DNA of 38,793 nucleotides, from the IMG/VR virus record IMGVR_UViG_3300047409_000559, positions 1-38,793 of that record, one strand, 5' to 3'. Positions within the stretch are counted from its first letter, which is position 1; each line of letters opens with the position of its first letter. This DNA is from a virus. The translations under genes and the position numbers were made by a program. The notes under the pieces were generated by a model. That model ran no database searches. It worked only from the letters and a program-made list of their open reading frames with translations, and was not told the origin of the DNA. Positions 21,701 through 28,916 of this stretch are shown piece by piece.

Positions 21701-24329
21701 CAAGGTGCCCAATCCTGCCAGCATCCCCGCACGCTTAGAGGCTGCCCGTCAGAGCATCGCCACCAACATCACCCGTGGCTTTTCCGATCGTCAGGTCGAC
21801 ATCAACCACATCCAAGAAGCCTACGGCCGCTCTCTCGGCCGCCCACTCAACGCCGACGAGATGGCCGCAGAGCTCCAGCGTCTGTCCGCGGGTGGTTCCG
21901 CCATGGTCGACGTGCAGCAAGGACTCAGGCCCGCGCTGCAGGCGGTGGGCAACGACTACAACGCGCTCCGGAACTACGTCACCTTGCGGTCCAACGTCCA
22001 GGTTGCCGACGCACTGGGCAACGACGCCCGCCACTTTTCGGGGGGTCTCACCAAGGCCGACTCTCAGCAGGGCATCGCCGAACTGCAGCAAACCCTGGGG
22101 CCTGATCGCTTCGCGAAAGTTCAGCAGGCCGCCGACCAGGTCACGCAGTTCTCGAACAGTCTGCGGCAGCGTCTGGTCGATAGTGGCGTTCTGAGCACCG
22201 AGCAGGCGGCCCAGATGGAAGCCAAGTATCCCGACTGGGTAAAAACGCGCATCCTCGACTACATGCGAGATCCCGTCGGTGGTCAGGGCGCGGGCACCAA
22301 GATTGGACTGGCGTCGAACGATGTGCATGCGTATACGCAGGCCGGTACGCAGCTCGCCCGTGAGGATCCGATCGCCTCGACGGTGGCCTACGCCCACCAG
22401 GTCGAACAGATGGCGAGGAAAAACGAGGCATTTACCGCGTTCCGACAGATGGATCAGCAGAGCGCCGCGCCGGCTCTACGGAAAGTCCCGCAGGATTACT
22501 CACCCACCGCCAACCAGACGACCATGGTCGGTTTCGAGGATGGCCAGAAGGTCAAGTACGTGACCGATAACAAGGCGCTCGGCGAGGCGATCAACGGCGC
22601 GGGGGTGATGTCAACGCCGGGATGGACGAGCGCCTGGTCAAAAATCTTCCGGTCGCTGGCCACCTCGAGGAACCCCGCGTTTCTGGTCGGCAATGCTGCC
22701 CTGGACATTCCCACGGCGACGCTCCGCACGGCGATCAGAGAGGGTGGCCCACAGCACGTGCCGGGCATCCTGGCCGACATGGCCAATGGGTATGCCGACG
22801 CGTTCCAGGGGATTCTGAGCAGCACGTACCACGGCGCCACGGCCGATTTTCTCAAAGCTGGCGGGGGTCAGTCGGGCTACTTCACGGGCAGTGAAGGCGC
22901 CGCGGCGCAGAGCGTGGCTGCCCTGCGCCGGTCCAACGTGTTCCAGATCCAGGGCAAGGGTGATCTGCTCAGACTGGCGAAAGACCTCGTCACCCTGAAA
23001 CCCATCGAAGCGCTGGGCGAGCGGGTAGAGCTCGGGCCGCGGGTGATGGCCTACCAGCGTGCCCTGAAGCGTGGCGAGAACCTGACCAAAGCCGTCATCG
23101 ACGGTCGCACCGTCACCGTCGATTTTTCTCAAGGCGGCACCGTCACCAAGTACCTCAACAACTTCATCCCGTTTTTCAACGTGGCGGCCCAGGGACCGGT
23201 GCAGGTGGCGCGCGCGTTCCGAGACAATCCGAAGGCGTTCGCGGCCACCGTCGGCACCGTGCTGGGAATGCCCACGCTTGCCGCCGAGGCGTGGAACCGC
23301 TCGGACCCGCAGCGTGCCGCCGACTACAAAGACATCCCCGACTACATCAAAAACCAGGGCATTGTCGTCATGCTGCCGGGAGAGGCGCCGAAGGATGCCC
23401 AGGGCAATCGCAAGCCACTCTATGCCCTGATCAAGACCAGGGAGTGGTCGCCGTTCGTGTCGCTGGCGAGGGATGCCGCGGCGCGGGCGTTGGGCGACGA
23501 CACGAAATCGTGGCAGAACATCGCGCTGTCAGCAGCGTCTGGAGCGAGCCCGAACAATGCCACCAGCTTTGGCCAGGCCGCCGCTGAACCGCTGAGTGGC
23601 ATTCCGGCGATTCCCGCCGCGGCGCAACTTGCGCAGAACCGCGACTGGTTCCGCAATTCCACGATCGTCACGCAGCGCAACGATGACAACGCCAGCGCGG
23701 CGTCCAAGACGCTGGCCCCGATCATCCAGGCCGCCGTCGACAAGCTGGGTATCAACGCGACGGTGAGGCCGTCCGCGCTCGATTTTCTCATCAAAGACCA
23801 GGGCGCGGGAGTTGGCAGCGCGGGGTTAGCCGCGGCTGACATGGCGGCGGGTACGCCACGGAAAGACAACTCGCCCCAGAGTTTGCCGGTGGTGGGTGGC
23901 CTGATAAATCGGTTCGTGGGCTCGTCGACGGGCCAGATGTTCCAGAATGCCAGCGACCAGCCCGTATCGGTCCCCGTCGAAAAGGCACTGAACGCGGCCG
24001 GGATTCCGACGCCCAGCATTCCCACGTCGATCCGGGTGAAAAACCAGTTGACGGGCAGTCTCAGCCCGCCGATGCAACTCTTGCAGACGGAACGGGTCGA
24101 CTATCAGCGACTGATGTCTGACCGACTCGACCAGCGACTGGCGCCGATGCTGGCCGATCCGAACTGGTCGAAGCGCACCATCGAGAGCCAGAAGAAGGCG
24201 CTCGATGTCCAGGTCCAGGCCGCGCGCGACTACGCCGAGAGCACGGTGTACGGGAAGATGGATCCCACCGACCGTCAGGCCAGAATGGCGGCGGGACGTC
24301 TGGCGTCCGCGCCCAGGCCGAAGCCCTAG
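18720..24329 (+). CDS. Giant polyvalent virion protein: lytic transglycosylase, C39-like peptidase, LPD38-like region (1,869 aa)
   Basis: Probably an ejected internal protein that opens the cell wall and supports DNA entry. Order: Pro-rich N-terminus (1-180); lysozyme/transglycosylase-like domain about 184-290 with E209 in AMSEGG and SSFGPFQLHY; C39-like peptidase about 325-465 with C339 (AACGPAAA) and H420 (GHYFYVSG); low-complexity and helical linkers (470-900); then a long helical region with RNPAFLVGNAALDIPTATL (near 1310) and FIPFFNVAAQGPVQVARAF (near 1484), as in large polyvalent proteins (LPD38). The motif [TG]SD[SAT]LT[NQ]P occurs four times and PDETISNPFG twice. An overlapping ORF with better codon composition lies at 21418-21564. 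No frameshift is evident. Confidence 0.8.
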   Translation: MPVNFALTPDQLNGFQADQWAQKANTAVADAWQAQQVANLQPMPVPPPPALTAPTPSDSLTQPMQAAPQPAPLVGTVPEGTPSTDASVPPPVATSAPSPVTAPLVFPSAPPPTQQPIAPAPPPSPDETISNPFGEAFRQLQGITQPQASAPPPSPIPTWSAPTGSDTLTNPIQTQANQATGGDLESIVRDSAARYGIDPDTAVRVAMSEGGLSEGARPGDSGSSFGPFQLHYGDVASGGNAVSGLGDAFTAATGLDARDPNNAAAAIDYALSNVAKSGWGPFHGAARVGIGPMDGIGGRPSNLAPTPSDALTNPLGSGPAARTSQFGLGLSAQAAYAACGPAAAIAFANTYGRFPTPSEAMQLASSVGWTADSGMAGVSSEQQLLGKMGIPTKLESTVDWNHVAADAANGNPVILDTPGHYFYVSGVRQGQNGLEFNVGTSGTDLRQGSQWMSAAQIGGVGMGAVRAALYADNPTSATPSVAAPAQPSTPGPAQQASQWMTKANLVAGVTPDETISNPFGDALRQAGDIAGGIGSAVGNAASSVGSAVQGALAPQPLTAAQQPTPSDSLTNPTLSTVPPADRSTVPSTPGATEGPISPGIPIVSGAGNLAANAINTVGDAVKSNIENDPSLPAVALRALTGGESSTAISRDLMAKYGTTIPDDRFTPDDRERAGNLVMLIGGMELGGGKEAVDALGNKIAPLEEQAAQMAGRTLEGGAGLLGLGRDAGAAGAVPEPPVNPFALHTEPAPGRVPLNDEDIATHVEDLASRYEANDARIQQLQDVIANKGKGEYSGNIVRPSWAIGWSDDALRALAKREGLNPNDPTWGSRAQDAAYQSGLKGTGTTPLTPPQARAEIARLAAENQQLLDATDLPEGAATLYRGAPQAATELPFDRPYTAPDDAGAAGANPRSASQNPATAPGSTGAAAPLRATEPGAVPAPAEATTPAVVSPAAVVERGAGGQPPLLPTTGLPPGPPPSPITPVLQRLDAMYAPAKVPNPASIPARLEAARQSIATNITRGFSDRQVDINHIQEAYGRSLGRPLNADEMAAELQRLSAGGSAMVDVQQGLRPALQAVGNDYNALRNYVTLRSNVQVADALGNDARHFSGGLTKADSQQGIAELQQTLGPDRFAKVQQAADQVTQFSNSLRQRLVDSGVLSTEQAAQMEAKYPDWVKTRILDYMRDPVGGQGAGTKIGLASNDVHAYTQAGTQLAREDPIASTVAYAHQVEQMARKNEAFTAFRQMDQQSAAPALRKVPQDYSPTANQTTMVGFEDGQKVKYVTDNKALGEAINGAGVMSTPGWTSAWSKIFRSLATSRNPAFLVGNAALDIPTATLRTAIREGGPQHVPGILADMANGYADAFQGILSSTYHGATADFLKAGGGQSGYFTGSEGAAAQSVAALRRSNVFQIQGKGDLLRLAKDLVTLKPIEALGERVELGPRVMAYQRALKRGENLTKAVIDGRTVTVDFSQGGTVTKYLNNFIPFFNVAAQGPVQVARAFRDNPKAFAATVGTVLGMPTLAAEAWNRSDPQRAADYKDIPDYIKNQGIVVMLPGEAPKDAQGNRKPLYALIKTREWSPFVSLARDAAARALGDDTKSWQNIALSAASGASPNNATSFGQAAAEPLSGIPAIPAAAQLAQNRDWFRNSTIVTQRNDDNASAASKTLAPIIQAAVDKLGINATVRPSALDFLIKDQGAGVGSAGLAAADMAAGTPRKDNSPQSLPVVGGLINRFVGSSTGQMFQNASDQPVSVPVEKALNAAGIPTPSIPTSIRVKNQLTGSLSPPMQLLQTERVDYQRLMSDRLDQRLAPMLADPNWSKRTIESQKKALDVQVQAARDYAESTVYGKMDPTDRQARMAAGRLASAPRPKP
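21418..21564 (+). CDS. Possible overlapping gene: basic Gln/Arg-rich coiled-coil peptide (48 aa)
   Basis: Lies in the +1 frame inside the giant virion gene. It starts at ATG 21418, 7 nt after TATACT (21405-21410), and ends in TAG. The product begins MTPAQQERIRAAQAKIRRLH and ends in a Gln/Pro tail, a plausible basic helix. Third-position GC by my count is 38 of 48 codons here against about half in the main frame over the same bases, the reverse of what a shadow ORF normally gives. It may be a real overprinted gene or a remnant of an older gene end absorbed into the fusion. Confidence 0.35.
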   Translation: MTPAQQERIRAAQAKIRRLHQAALERQRRFEQQNPAQSQPQPKPQPRP

Positions 24330-24505
24330 CTGTCTGAGTGGTGCAGTTGCGCGACGGCCAGGTTGACCGCCTGGCGACGGCGTTCTGCCTCTCGATTGGC
24401 GGCCTTCTCACGCGAATGGTTGACGAGTTGCTCGACGACGATCGAGATCGTGGTGATGACCAGAAACGCGAGGCCGACAATGCCGATGATCTGCTCGAGA
24501 GTCAT
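24326..24505 (-). CDS. Small one-TM membrane protein (59 aa), second gene of a reverse-strand pair
   Basis: The ATG at 24505-24503 is in an ATGA overlap with the upstream gene, and the TAG at 24328-24326 overlaps the convergent stop of the giant gene through a CTAG. The product begins MTLEQIIGIVGLAFLVITTI, a single TM segment at residues 5-25, followed by a highly charged helix (REKAANREAERRRQ). Function unknown. A reverse-strand membrane pair inside a late operon is the arrangement of a moron gene expressed from the prophage. Confidence 0.65.
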   Translation of the reverse strand: MTLEQIIGIVGLAFLVITTISIVVEQLVNHSREKAANREAERRRQAVNLAVAQLHHSDS

Positions 24506-24762
24506 AGTTGGAACCGTGGCCGACGGAGCACGTAGACACTCGACGGAGCACCAGTCATGGCGCTGCTTACCGTTCCGACACGTTCGATTTCCCAGCCCTC
24601 CGCGAGCCGACCTCTGAGACTGGGCGTTGTCGTCTCGTCGCTGCTGGTCAGTGTGGTGACCTCGGTTCGGTCGTAGAGTGGGACCACTCCTGAGATAGCC
24701 AGAACAGAGACGATTCCGAGTAGCCAGCCTCCAGTCAGGGTGATGGCGAGCTTGCGTTTCAT
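24502..24762 (-). CDS. Membrane-anchored small protein (86 aa), first gene of a reverse-strand pair
   Basis: MKRKLAITLTGGWLLGIVSV forms an N-terminal signal anchor. The outer part ends in EGWEIERVGTVSSAMTGAPS and SVYVLRRPRF, which resembles the small W-E-x-x..v..LRRP domains of DUF4177 type. The ATG at 24762 lies 11 nt after a -10-like TATAAC, so the leader is very short. Translationally coupled to the 59-residue gene. Possible roles include superinfection exclusion or lysis inhibition; none is shown. Confidence 0.7.
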   Translation of the reverse strand: MKRKLAITLTGGWLLGIVSVLAISGVVPLYDRTEVTTLTSSDETTTPSLRGRLAEGWEIERVGTVSSAMTGAPSSVYVLRRPRFQL

Positions 24763-24773
24763 GGGTGAGCGTG

Positions 24774-24779
24774 GTTATA
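24774..24779 (-). promoter_or_regulatory. -10-like element of the reverse-strand membrane-protein pair
   Basis: TATAAC on the reverse strand, with the ATG 11 nt downstream. No -35 hexamer is clear. It would drive the pair independently of the late operon. Confidence 0.4.
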
Positions 24780-24805
24780 CGCCGCGCTTCGAAAAAGGGA
24801 GGTGT

Positions 24806-24866
24806 GTTTCGTTCTCGCGTCGGGTTACGAAACGGTTAAGGGTGCGTGGTTTGCAAGAATCTTGCA
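24806..24866. promoter_or_regulatory. Operator-like inverted repeats between divergent units
   Basis: GTTTCGT (24806-24812) with ACGAAAC (24827-24833), and TGCAAG-AAT-CTTGCA (24852-24866). They lie between the reverse-strand membrane pair and the rightward scaffold/capsid genes, where a regulator would be expected. Confidence 0.4.
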
Positions 24867-24933
24867 GACCGTCGAGTTTGTACCCGTGTGATACCGTGTA
24901 GTCACCCCAGCCGCTGACGCAAGTTAGCCAGCG

Positions 24934-24965
24934 AGGCCCCGACCGTCAGGTCTGGGCCTTTTTTT
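24934..24965 (+). terminator. Intrinsic terminator before the scaffold gene
   Basis: Hairpin AGGCCC-C-GACC-GTCA-GGTC-T-GGGCCT (24934-24959) followed by seven T (24959-24965). It lies 34 bp upstream of the scaffold start, so it either ends transcription from the giant gene or gates entry to the capsid genes. Confidence 0.85.
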
Positions 24966-24999
24966 GTCTCACTCGCTGACTGTGGCTCAGGGTCCAGGC

Positions 25000-25896
25000 A
25001 TGGCCGAAGGTCCAGTCCCAAGCGCACCCCCGGCACCAGCCCCGACTGAATCGGCCCCGTCCTCGTCGACGGGACCGATTACGTCGATGGCTGATCTCGA
25101 CGTGCGTATGGCCGAGATCAAGGCTGGCTCAAACTTATCAACCGCACCTGTGCAAGGCGCGGACCACGCACCACCGCCGCAAGGCCGACCCGCCGACCCC
25201 GTGCAGGGCGACGCGCCGGAAGCCGACGACGGATCTCCCGATCCCACCGATACCGCCGACAAGCCCAAACCCGGCGGCCGGTTCGAGCGCATCCGCGCCC
25301 AATTGACCGCGGCCGAAGAAAAGGCCCGCACCCTCGAGGGACAGCACCAGCAGCGTGAGGCGCAGTATGCCCACGCTCTGCGGCAGTTCGTCGACCTGGT
25401 GCTACCCGACGCGCAGCTCGAGCAACTCAGAATGCAGGCCGAGGCCGGCGACTGGGAAGCCAAGCAAAGGGTCGACCTCGCGCGCCAGTGGCGCAGGATG
25501 GTGGCGCCAATCGCCGATCTGGCGGAACGAGCGCACCAGCAGCAATTCAATCAAGACCTGGCCGCATTACGCACCCTCGACGGTATGGACGCCGACAGCC
25601 ATCAAAGGCTGCTCAATGCCCAGACACCGGGCGAAAAGCTGAAGTTGATGCATGACGTGGCCTACAAGGCGGCGACCGCGGAACACAAGGAACGGATTGC
25701 CGCGCTGGAGGCCGAGGTGCAATCTCTGAAAACCAACCGGGCCGCGAACGGCCAGCAGCCGGCGAGTGGCGGGGGTCGTTCCGTGAACGGCTCAGGCGTG
25801 CTGGCGGGGTGGCTGGGCAGTGACGGCCTGCCGACCGAGGAAGCCATTAGCCGCGCCCGTCAGGGCGGGTTCCGCGAGTTGGGAGCCCGAACCTAA
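25000..25896 (+). CDS. Capsid scaffolding protein (putative)
   Basis: 298 residues, acidic, Pro-rich N-terminus followed by coiled coil (RFERIRAQLTAAEEKARTLE; AEHKERIAALEAEVQSLK) and a short C-terminal tail with SRARQGGFRELGA, the usual scaffold plan in which the C-terminus binds the capsid protein. It stands before the capsid gene. ATG 25000 is preferred over GTG 24982 and TTG 24964, which lies in the terminator T-run. The coding end overlaps the stop of the convergent HNH gene. Confidence 0.75.
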   Translation: MAEGPVPSAPPAPAPTESAPSSSTGPITSMADLDVRMAEIKAGSNLSTAPVQGADHAPPPQGRPADPVQGDAPEADDGSPDPTDTADKPKPGGRFERIRAQLTAAEEKARTLEGQHQQREAQYAHALRQFVDLVLPDAQLEQLRMQAEAGDWEAKQRVDLARQWRRMVAPIADLAERAHQQQFNQDLAALRTLDGMDADSHQRLLNAQTPGEKLKLMHDVAYKAATAEHKERIAALEAEVQSLKTNRAANGQQPASGGGRSVNGSGVLAGWLGSDGLPTEEAISRARQGGFRELGART

Positions 25897-26825
25897 TGCA
25901 CCAACAGGGGCTGATGGGTTGGTGCTGGACCTGCATTCTTCTTCGAATTGCATGGCCCACAGGCAGGGACAATGTTGCGCGCGGTGTGCTCGCCACCCTT
26001 CGACAGTGGCACCACGTGGTCCATGGTCAGGCGCTTGGTCTTTTTATCGCAGTACACACACCGAAACCCATAGGCGAGTTTCAACGCGGCCCATTGTTCT
26101 CGGGTGAGGTCATTAGCTCCGGATGTTGCTCGCGCACGGCGACGATTTTGGCGGACGGCCTTGGCTTCCGGGTGCAACACCCCCCACTCGTTAAGTCGTT
26201 CGATCTCAGCAGCCTTTTGCTCTGGAGAGCGTCGGGCACGAGAAGCTCTCGACCATTCGGTCACCCGCTCTTTATTCTCCGCGTGGTAACGCTTCTGGCC
26301 GGGGTAGGCGCGGGCGTTATGGCACTGCTTGCAGCGTGCGTACAGGCCATCCGCATGGCGGTTGTCTCGGTAATAGTCGTCAGCCGACCTCGTGAGCTTG
26401 CACACAGGACAGCGTTTCTCGGCAGGCACCACGATGATGGGGGGTCGGTACGCCCGAGTGCAGGCCAGGCACCAGGACGAGCGTCCGGTGGCTTTTCGGG
26501 ACTGGACGCCGAAGTCGTCCACGGGCTTGACTTCATCGCATTTACTGCACCGTTTCTCGGCCACGGCGCGAGGCACCGGACGGTAGGTGCTCCGACAGGC
26601 CTTGCAGGGCATGTGCGGACTGCCGCGCTGCATGTAGAAGCCGTCCATCGGGACCATCTGATTACAGCCGGTACACACCTTCGCCAACCAATGCACTGGC
26701 ATCGCCCGTCGATGGGCAGCCATGCACGTTTTGCAGATCGCCCTCGGCGCGCCGGTCTCCGACCGGACGTCTCGATAGAAACTCGACAACGACTTGAACA
26801 GTCCGCAGGCGCTACACCAGTGCAT
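25893..26825 (-). CDS. HNH endonuclease with multiple zinc ribbons
   Basis: 310 residues on the reverse strand between scaffold and capsid genes. The N-terminal 180 residues contain repeated CxxC pairs (WCSACG, CKTC, VCTGC, CKAC, RCSKC, WCLAC, RCPVC, RCKQC) that form about four zinc ribbons. The C-terminal HNH domain reads FRCVYCDKK, LTMDHVVPLSKGGEHT, NIVPACGPCNSKK. ATG 26825 lies exactly 6 nt after TACAAT, so it would be leaderless; ATG 26843 is an upstream alternative. Its stop overlaps the scaffold stop. A mobile insertion that displaced the normal capsid leader is the simplest reading. Confidence 0.85.
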   Translation of the reverse strand: MHWCSACGLFKSLSSFYRDVRSETGAPRAICKTCMAAHRRAMPVHWLAKVCTGCNQMVPMDGFYMQRGSPHMPCKACRSTYRPVPRAVAEKRCSKCDEVKPVDDFGVQSRKATGRSSWCLACTRAYRPPIIVVPAEKRCPVCKLTRSADDYYRDNRHADGLYARCKQCHNARAYPGQKRYHAENKERVTEWSRASRARRSPEQKAAEIERLNEWGVLHPEAKAVRQNRRRARATSGANDLTREQWAALKLAYGFRCVYCDKKTKRLTMDHVVPLSKGGEHTARNIVPACGPCNSKKNAGPAPTHQPLLVH

Positions 26826-26831
26826 GTGCTC

Positions 26832-26837
26832 ATTGTA
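26832..26837 (-). promoter_or_regulatory. -10 element giving a leaderless HNH transcript
   Basis: TACAAT on the reverse strand, 6 nt before ATG 26825. The same arrangement (TACAAT, 6 nt, start) precedes the HNH gene at 28377. Confidence 0.5.
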
Positions 26838-26877
26838 CAGCATAGCGTAGGTTGCGGGAGAGGCTAAGGGTAGAATA

Positions 26878-27834
26878 ATCGCAACTTCGACATATGGAAC
26901 CCTGACGGCTGAACAGCGCACCTTCTACGTTGGGGTGCTCATCAAACGGCTTCTGCCGTATCTGCCCCTGATTGGCGACGGCCAGAAAGTCACCATCCCC
27001 AAACACATGGGCCTGGTGGCCAACTTCAGAAAATACGGTGTGTTGTCGCTGGCCACCACGCCACTGTCCGAGGGTGTCACGCCCGCGGGCAACTCCCAGG
27101 TGGTCACCGCGGTCACGGCCACAGCTGCCCAGTACGGGGATTTTCTCACCGTCAGCGACGTGCTCGAGACGGCGGGCATCGACGACAGCGTCGTCCAGGC
27201 CGTCGAGCAGTTGGGCGAGCAGGCGGGCCAGACGATCCACCGTCTGGTCGTCAACGAGCTGGGCGCGGGCTCGACGGTGCGCTACCCCTCGACCGCCGTC
27301 AGCCGGGTCACGGTGGCCGTGGGCATGAATATGAGTGTGGCACTGATCCGATTGGCGGTCAGAGACCTGGAAAATGCCAACGTCCCGAAATTTTCCGACG
27401 GTTTTTACCACGCCGCGGTGACTCCCGCGCAGAAGTACGACCTGATCACAGATCCAGCGTGGCAGGACATTTACCGGTACACCAACACCCGACCGATGAT
27501 GGCCAACGAAGTCGGCGAGGTGTACGGCGCGCTGGTTCGTGAAACCACCGATCTGCCGATCTACCCGACGGGTGGCGCGGCGGGCATCCCGGTGCATGCG
27601 GCCGTTCTATATGGACCGAATGCGTACGGCGTCATCGACCTCGAGTCGATGGGCGTGGGCAGCATCAACGACGAGACCAACAAGGGGGTGAATGTGTTCA
27701 CCACGGGCCTCGACGTGCCGTCGAAGTCGGACCCATTGCACCAGCGGGCGTACGTCGGCTGGAGCGTGGTATTCGTGGCCAAGGTGCTCGACGTCCTGCG
27801 CGTCATCCGCGTCGAGACGGCAGTAAGTCCGTAG
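26878..27834 (+). CDS. Major capsid protein, N4-gp56 family (no canonical start codon at the expected N-terminus)
   Basis: Main shell subunit with HK97-like fold. Recognised from TYGTLTAEQRTFY, LIKRLLPYL, KVTIPKHMGLVANFRKYG, LATTPLSEGVTP, AQYGDFLTVSDVLE and LGEQAGQTIHRL, the N4-gp56 pattern. In-frame codons before the first GTG (26935) already encode this conserved N-terminus, but the frame holds no ATG, GTG or TTG between the stop at 26848 and that GTG. Family alignment places the start at ATC 26878, before GCA ACT TCG, 7 nt after AAGGG. I give 318 residues from that ATC; starting at GTG 26935 would lose 19 residues of the core N-terminus. HNH genes flank it on both sides. Confidence 0.82.
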   Translation: MATSTYGTLTAEQRTFYVGVLIKRLLPYLPLIGDGQKVTIPKHMGLVANFRKYGVLSLATTPLSEGVTPAGNSQVVTAVTATAAQYGDFLTVSDVLETAGIDDSVVQAVEQLGEQAGQTIHRLVVNELGAGSTVRYPSTAVSRVTVAVGMNMSVALIRLAVRDLENANVPKFSDGFYHAAVTPAQKYDLITDPAWQDIYRYTNTRPMMANEVGEVYGALVRETTDLPIYPTGGAAGIPVHAAVLYGPNAYGVIDLESMGVGSINDETNKGVNVFTTGLDVPSKSDPLHQRAYVGWSVVFVAKVLDVLRVIRVETAVSP

Positions 27835-27843
27835 GGAACAACC

Positions 27844-28377
27844 CTAACTAACATGTTGCCAATACTCACGTCTAACGATGTCACTAATAATCGTCTGATT
27901 TACGCCGTATTCCAAGGCCAACTGAGTCTGGCTTATGGGATGGGTCACTCGCGGGACGCCCTTCTGTGGCCGGCCCGTGGGTGGGCCGTAGCGCTGGCGA
28001 ATCTCGGTGACTTGTTGCTCGGTGAGTTTGGCAGAGCCTTGGCGCGAGCCGCGCGCACGCTGAGCGGCCGTTGGCTGTGGGGGCTTGACCCCGCGGCCAC
28101 GACTGACCATGTCTCGGGAGTTCTCGACGACTGTGCCCAGGTACAGGTGGTCAGGGCGAACGCAGCGTGGCGTGTCGCAGTGATGAAGCACCCACGACTC
28201 CGGCCAGGTGCCGCTATGCAGCATCCAGGAAACACGAGGAGCCAACGCGGTGTGTCCGCGGCGGTCCCCGACCTGGATGCTGCCGTAGCCCCTGCTCATC
28301 AGCGCACCGGTCCACAACCAGCACGTTTCCGTCTTCTGGACCTTGGCCCAGAAGCGTTCCGCAAGAGGTCGTTTCAC
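27844..28377 (-). CDS. HNH homing-type endonuclease with C-terminal HTH
   Basis: 177 residues, reverse strand, 9 bp after the capsid gene. WAKVQKTETCWLWTG, RVSWMLHSGTWPE, VLHHCDTPRCVRPDHLYLGT give the HNH_3 nuclease; the C-terminal part LTEQQVTEIRQRYG and QTQLALEYGVNQTIISDIVR is a DNA-binding helix-turn-helix of the kind attached to homing nucleases. GTG 28377 lies 6 nt after TACAAT (leaderless). The same WLWTG family as the HNH at 9699. Confidence 0.85.
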   Translation of the reverse strand: MKRPLAERFWAKVQKTETCWLWTGALMSRGYGSIQVGDRRGHTALAPRVSWMLHSGTWPESWVLHHCDTPRCVRPDHLYLGTVVENSRDMVSRGRGVKPPQPTAAQRARGSRQGSAKLTEQQVTEIRQRYGPPTGRPQKGVPRVTHPISQTQLALEYGVNQTIISDIVRREYWQHVS

Positions 28378-28383
28378 ATGCCG

Positions 28384-28389
28384 ATTGTA
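28384..28389 (-). promoter_or_regulatory. -10 element giving a leaderless HNH transcript
   Basis: TACAAT on the reverse strand, 6 nt before the GTG start at 28377. Confidence 0.5.
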
Positions 28390-28418
28390 TTGAACTCCGT
28401 GAGGCCGTAGGTCGCCGT

Positions 28419-28901
28419 ATGGTTGAGATTCGCAAAATTCCCCCCGACGACTCGGACCAGGCGTCCGACCCGCGCGACGTGGAAATGGACGCGATGCGTC
28501 AGCAGATCCAGGGTCTCACCACCCTGGTATCCGCCGTGCTGGCCGCCCGCGACACCTCGGTGGTCGCGCCACCCCCACCACCGGTACCGCTCGAGTTGAA
28601 GGAAACCGAACGCGACCGCATCCTGGCCGCGTGGGCGAGCGAGCCGCGCGTCGAGATGACCATCAGCCCCGACGAAAATGACCGGCGCGCGGCGTCCGCG
28701 CTGGCGGCGAAGGGCCTGCCGGCGGAGTTTCCCCCGCACATCTTCCAGGTGAACGGGGTGCAGCTCTGCGTGCCGGTGGGCGAACAGACCAGCGTGCCCC
28801 AGAGCATCGCAGCGTTGCACGCCTACACCCAGAACCCGTGGAAGGCGCGGCAGAAACAGCCGCCGCTGACCTTCGACGTGATTCAAGCCCGTATGGGCTA
28901 G
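28419..28901 (+). CDS. Head-associated hypothetical protein (160 aa)
   Basis: ATG 28419 with TAGGT 6 nt upstream. N-terminal helix (EMDAMRQQIQGLTTLVSAVL), Pro-rich linker, then a mixed region with FQVNGVQLCVPVG and QSIAALHAYTQNPW. Located right after the capsid gene (with the HNH removed) and before decoration-like genes. Not recognised. Confidence 0.6.
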   Translation: MVEIRKIPPDDSDQASDPRDVEMDAMRQQIQGLTTLVSAVLAARDTSVVAPPPPPVPLELKETERDRILAAWASEPRVEMTISPDENDRRAASALAAKGLPAEFPPHIFQVNGVQLCVPVGEQTSVPQSIAALHAYTQNPWKARQKQPPLTFDVIQARMG

Positions 28902-28916
28902 GAGACTTTTTCAGTC

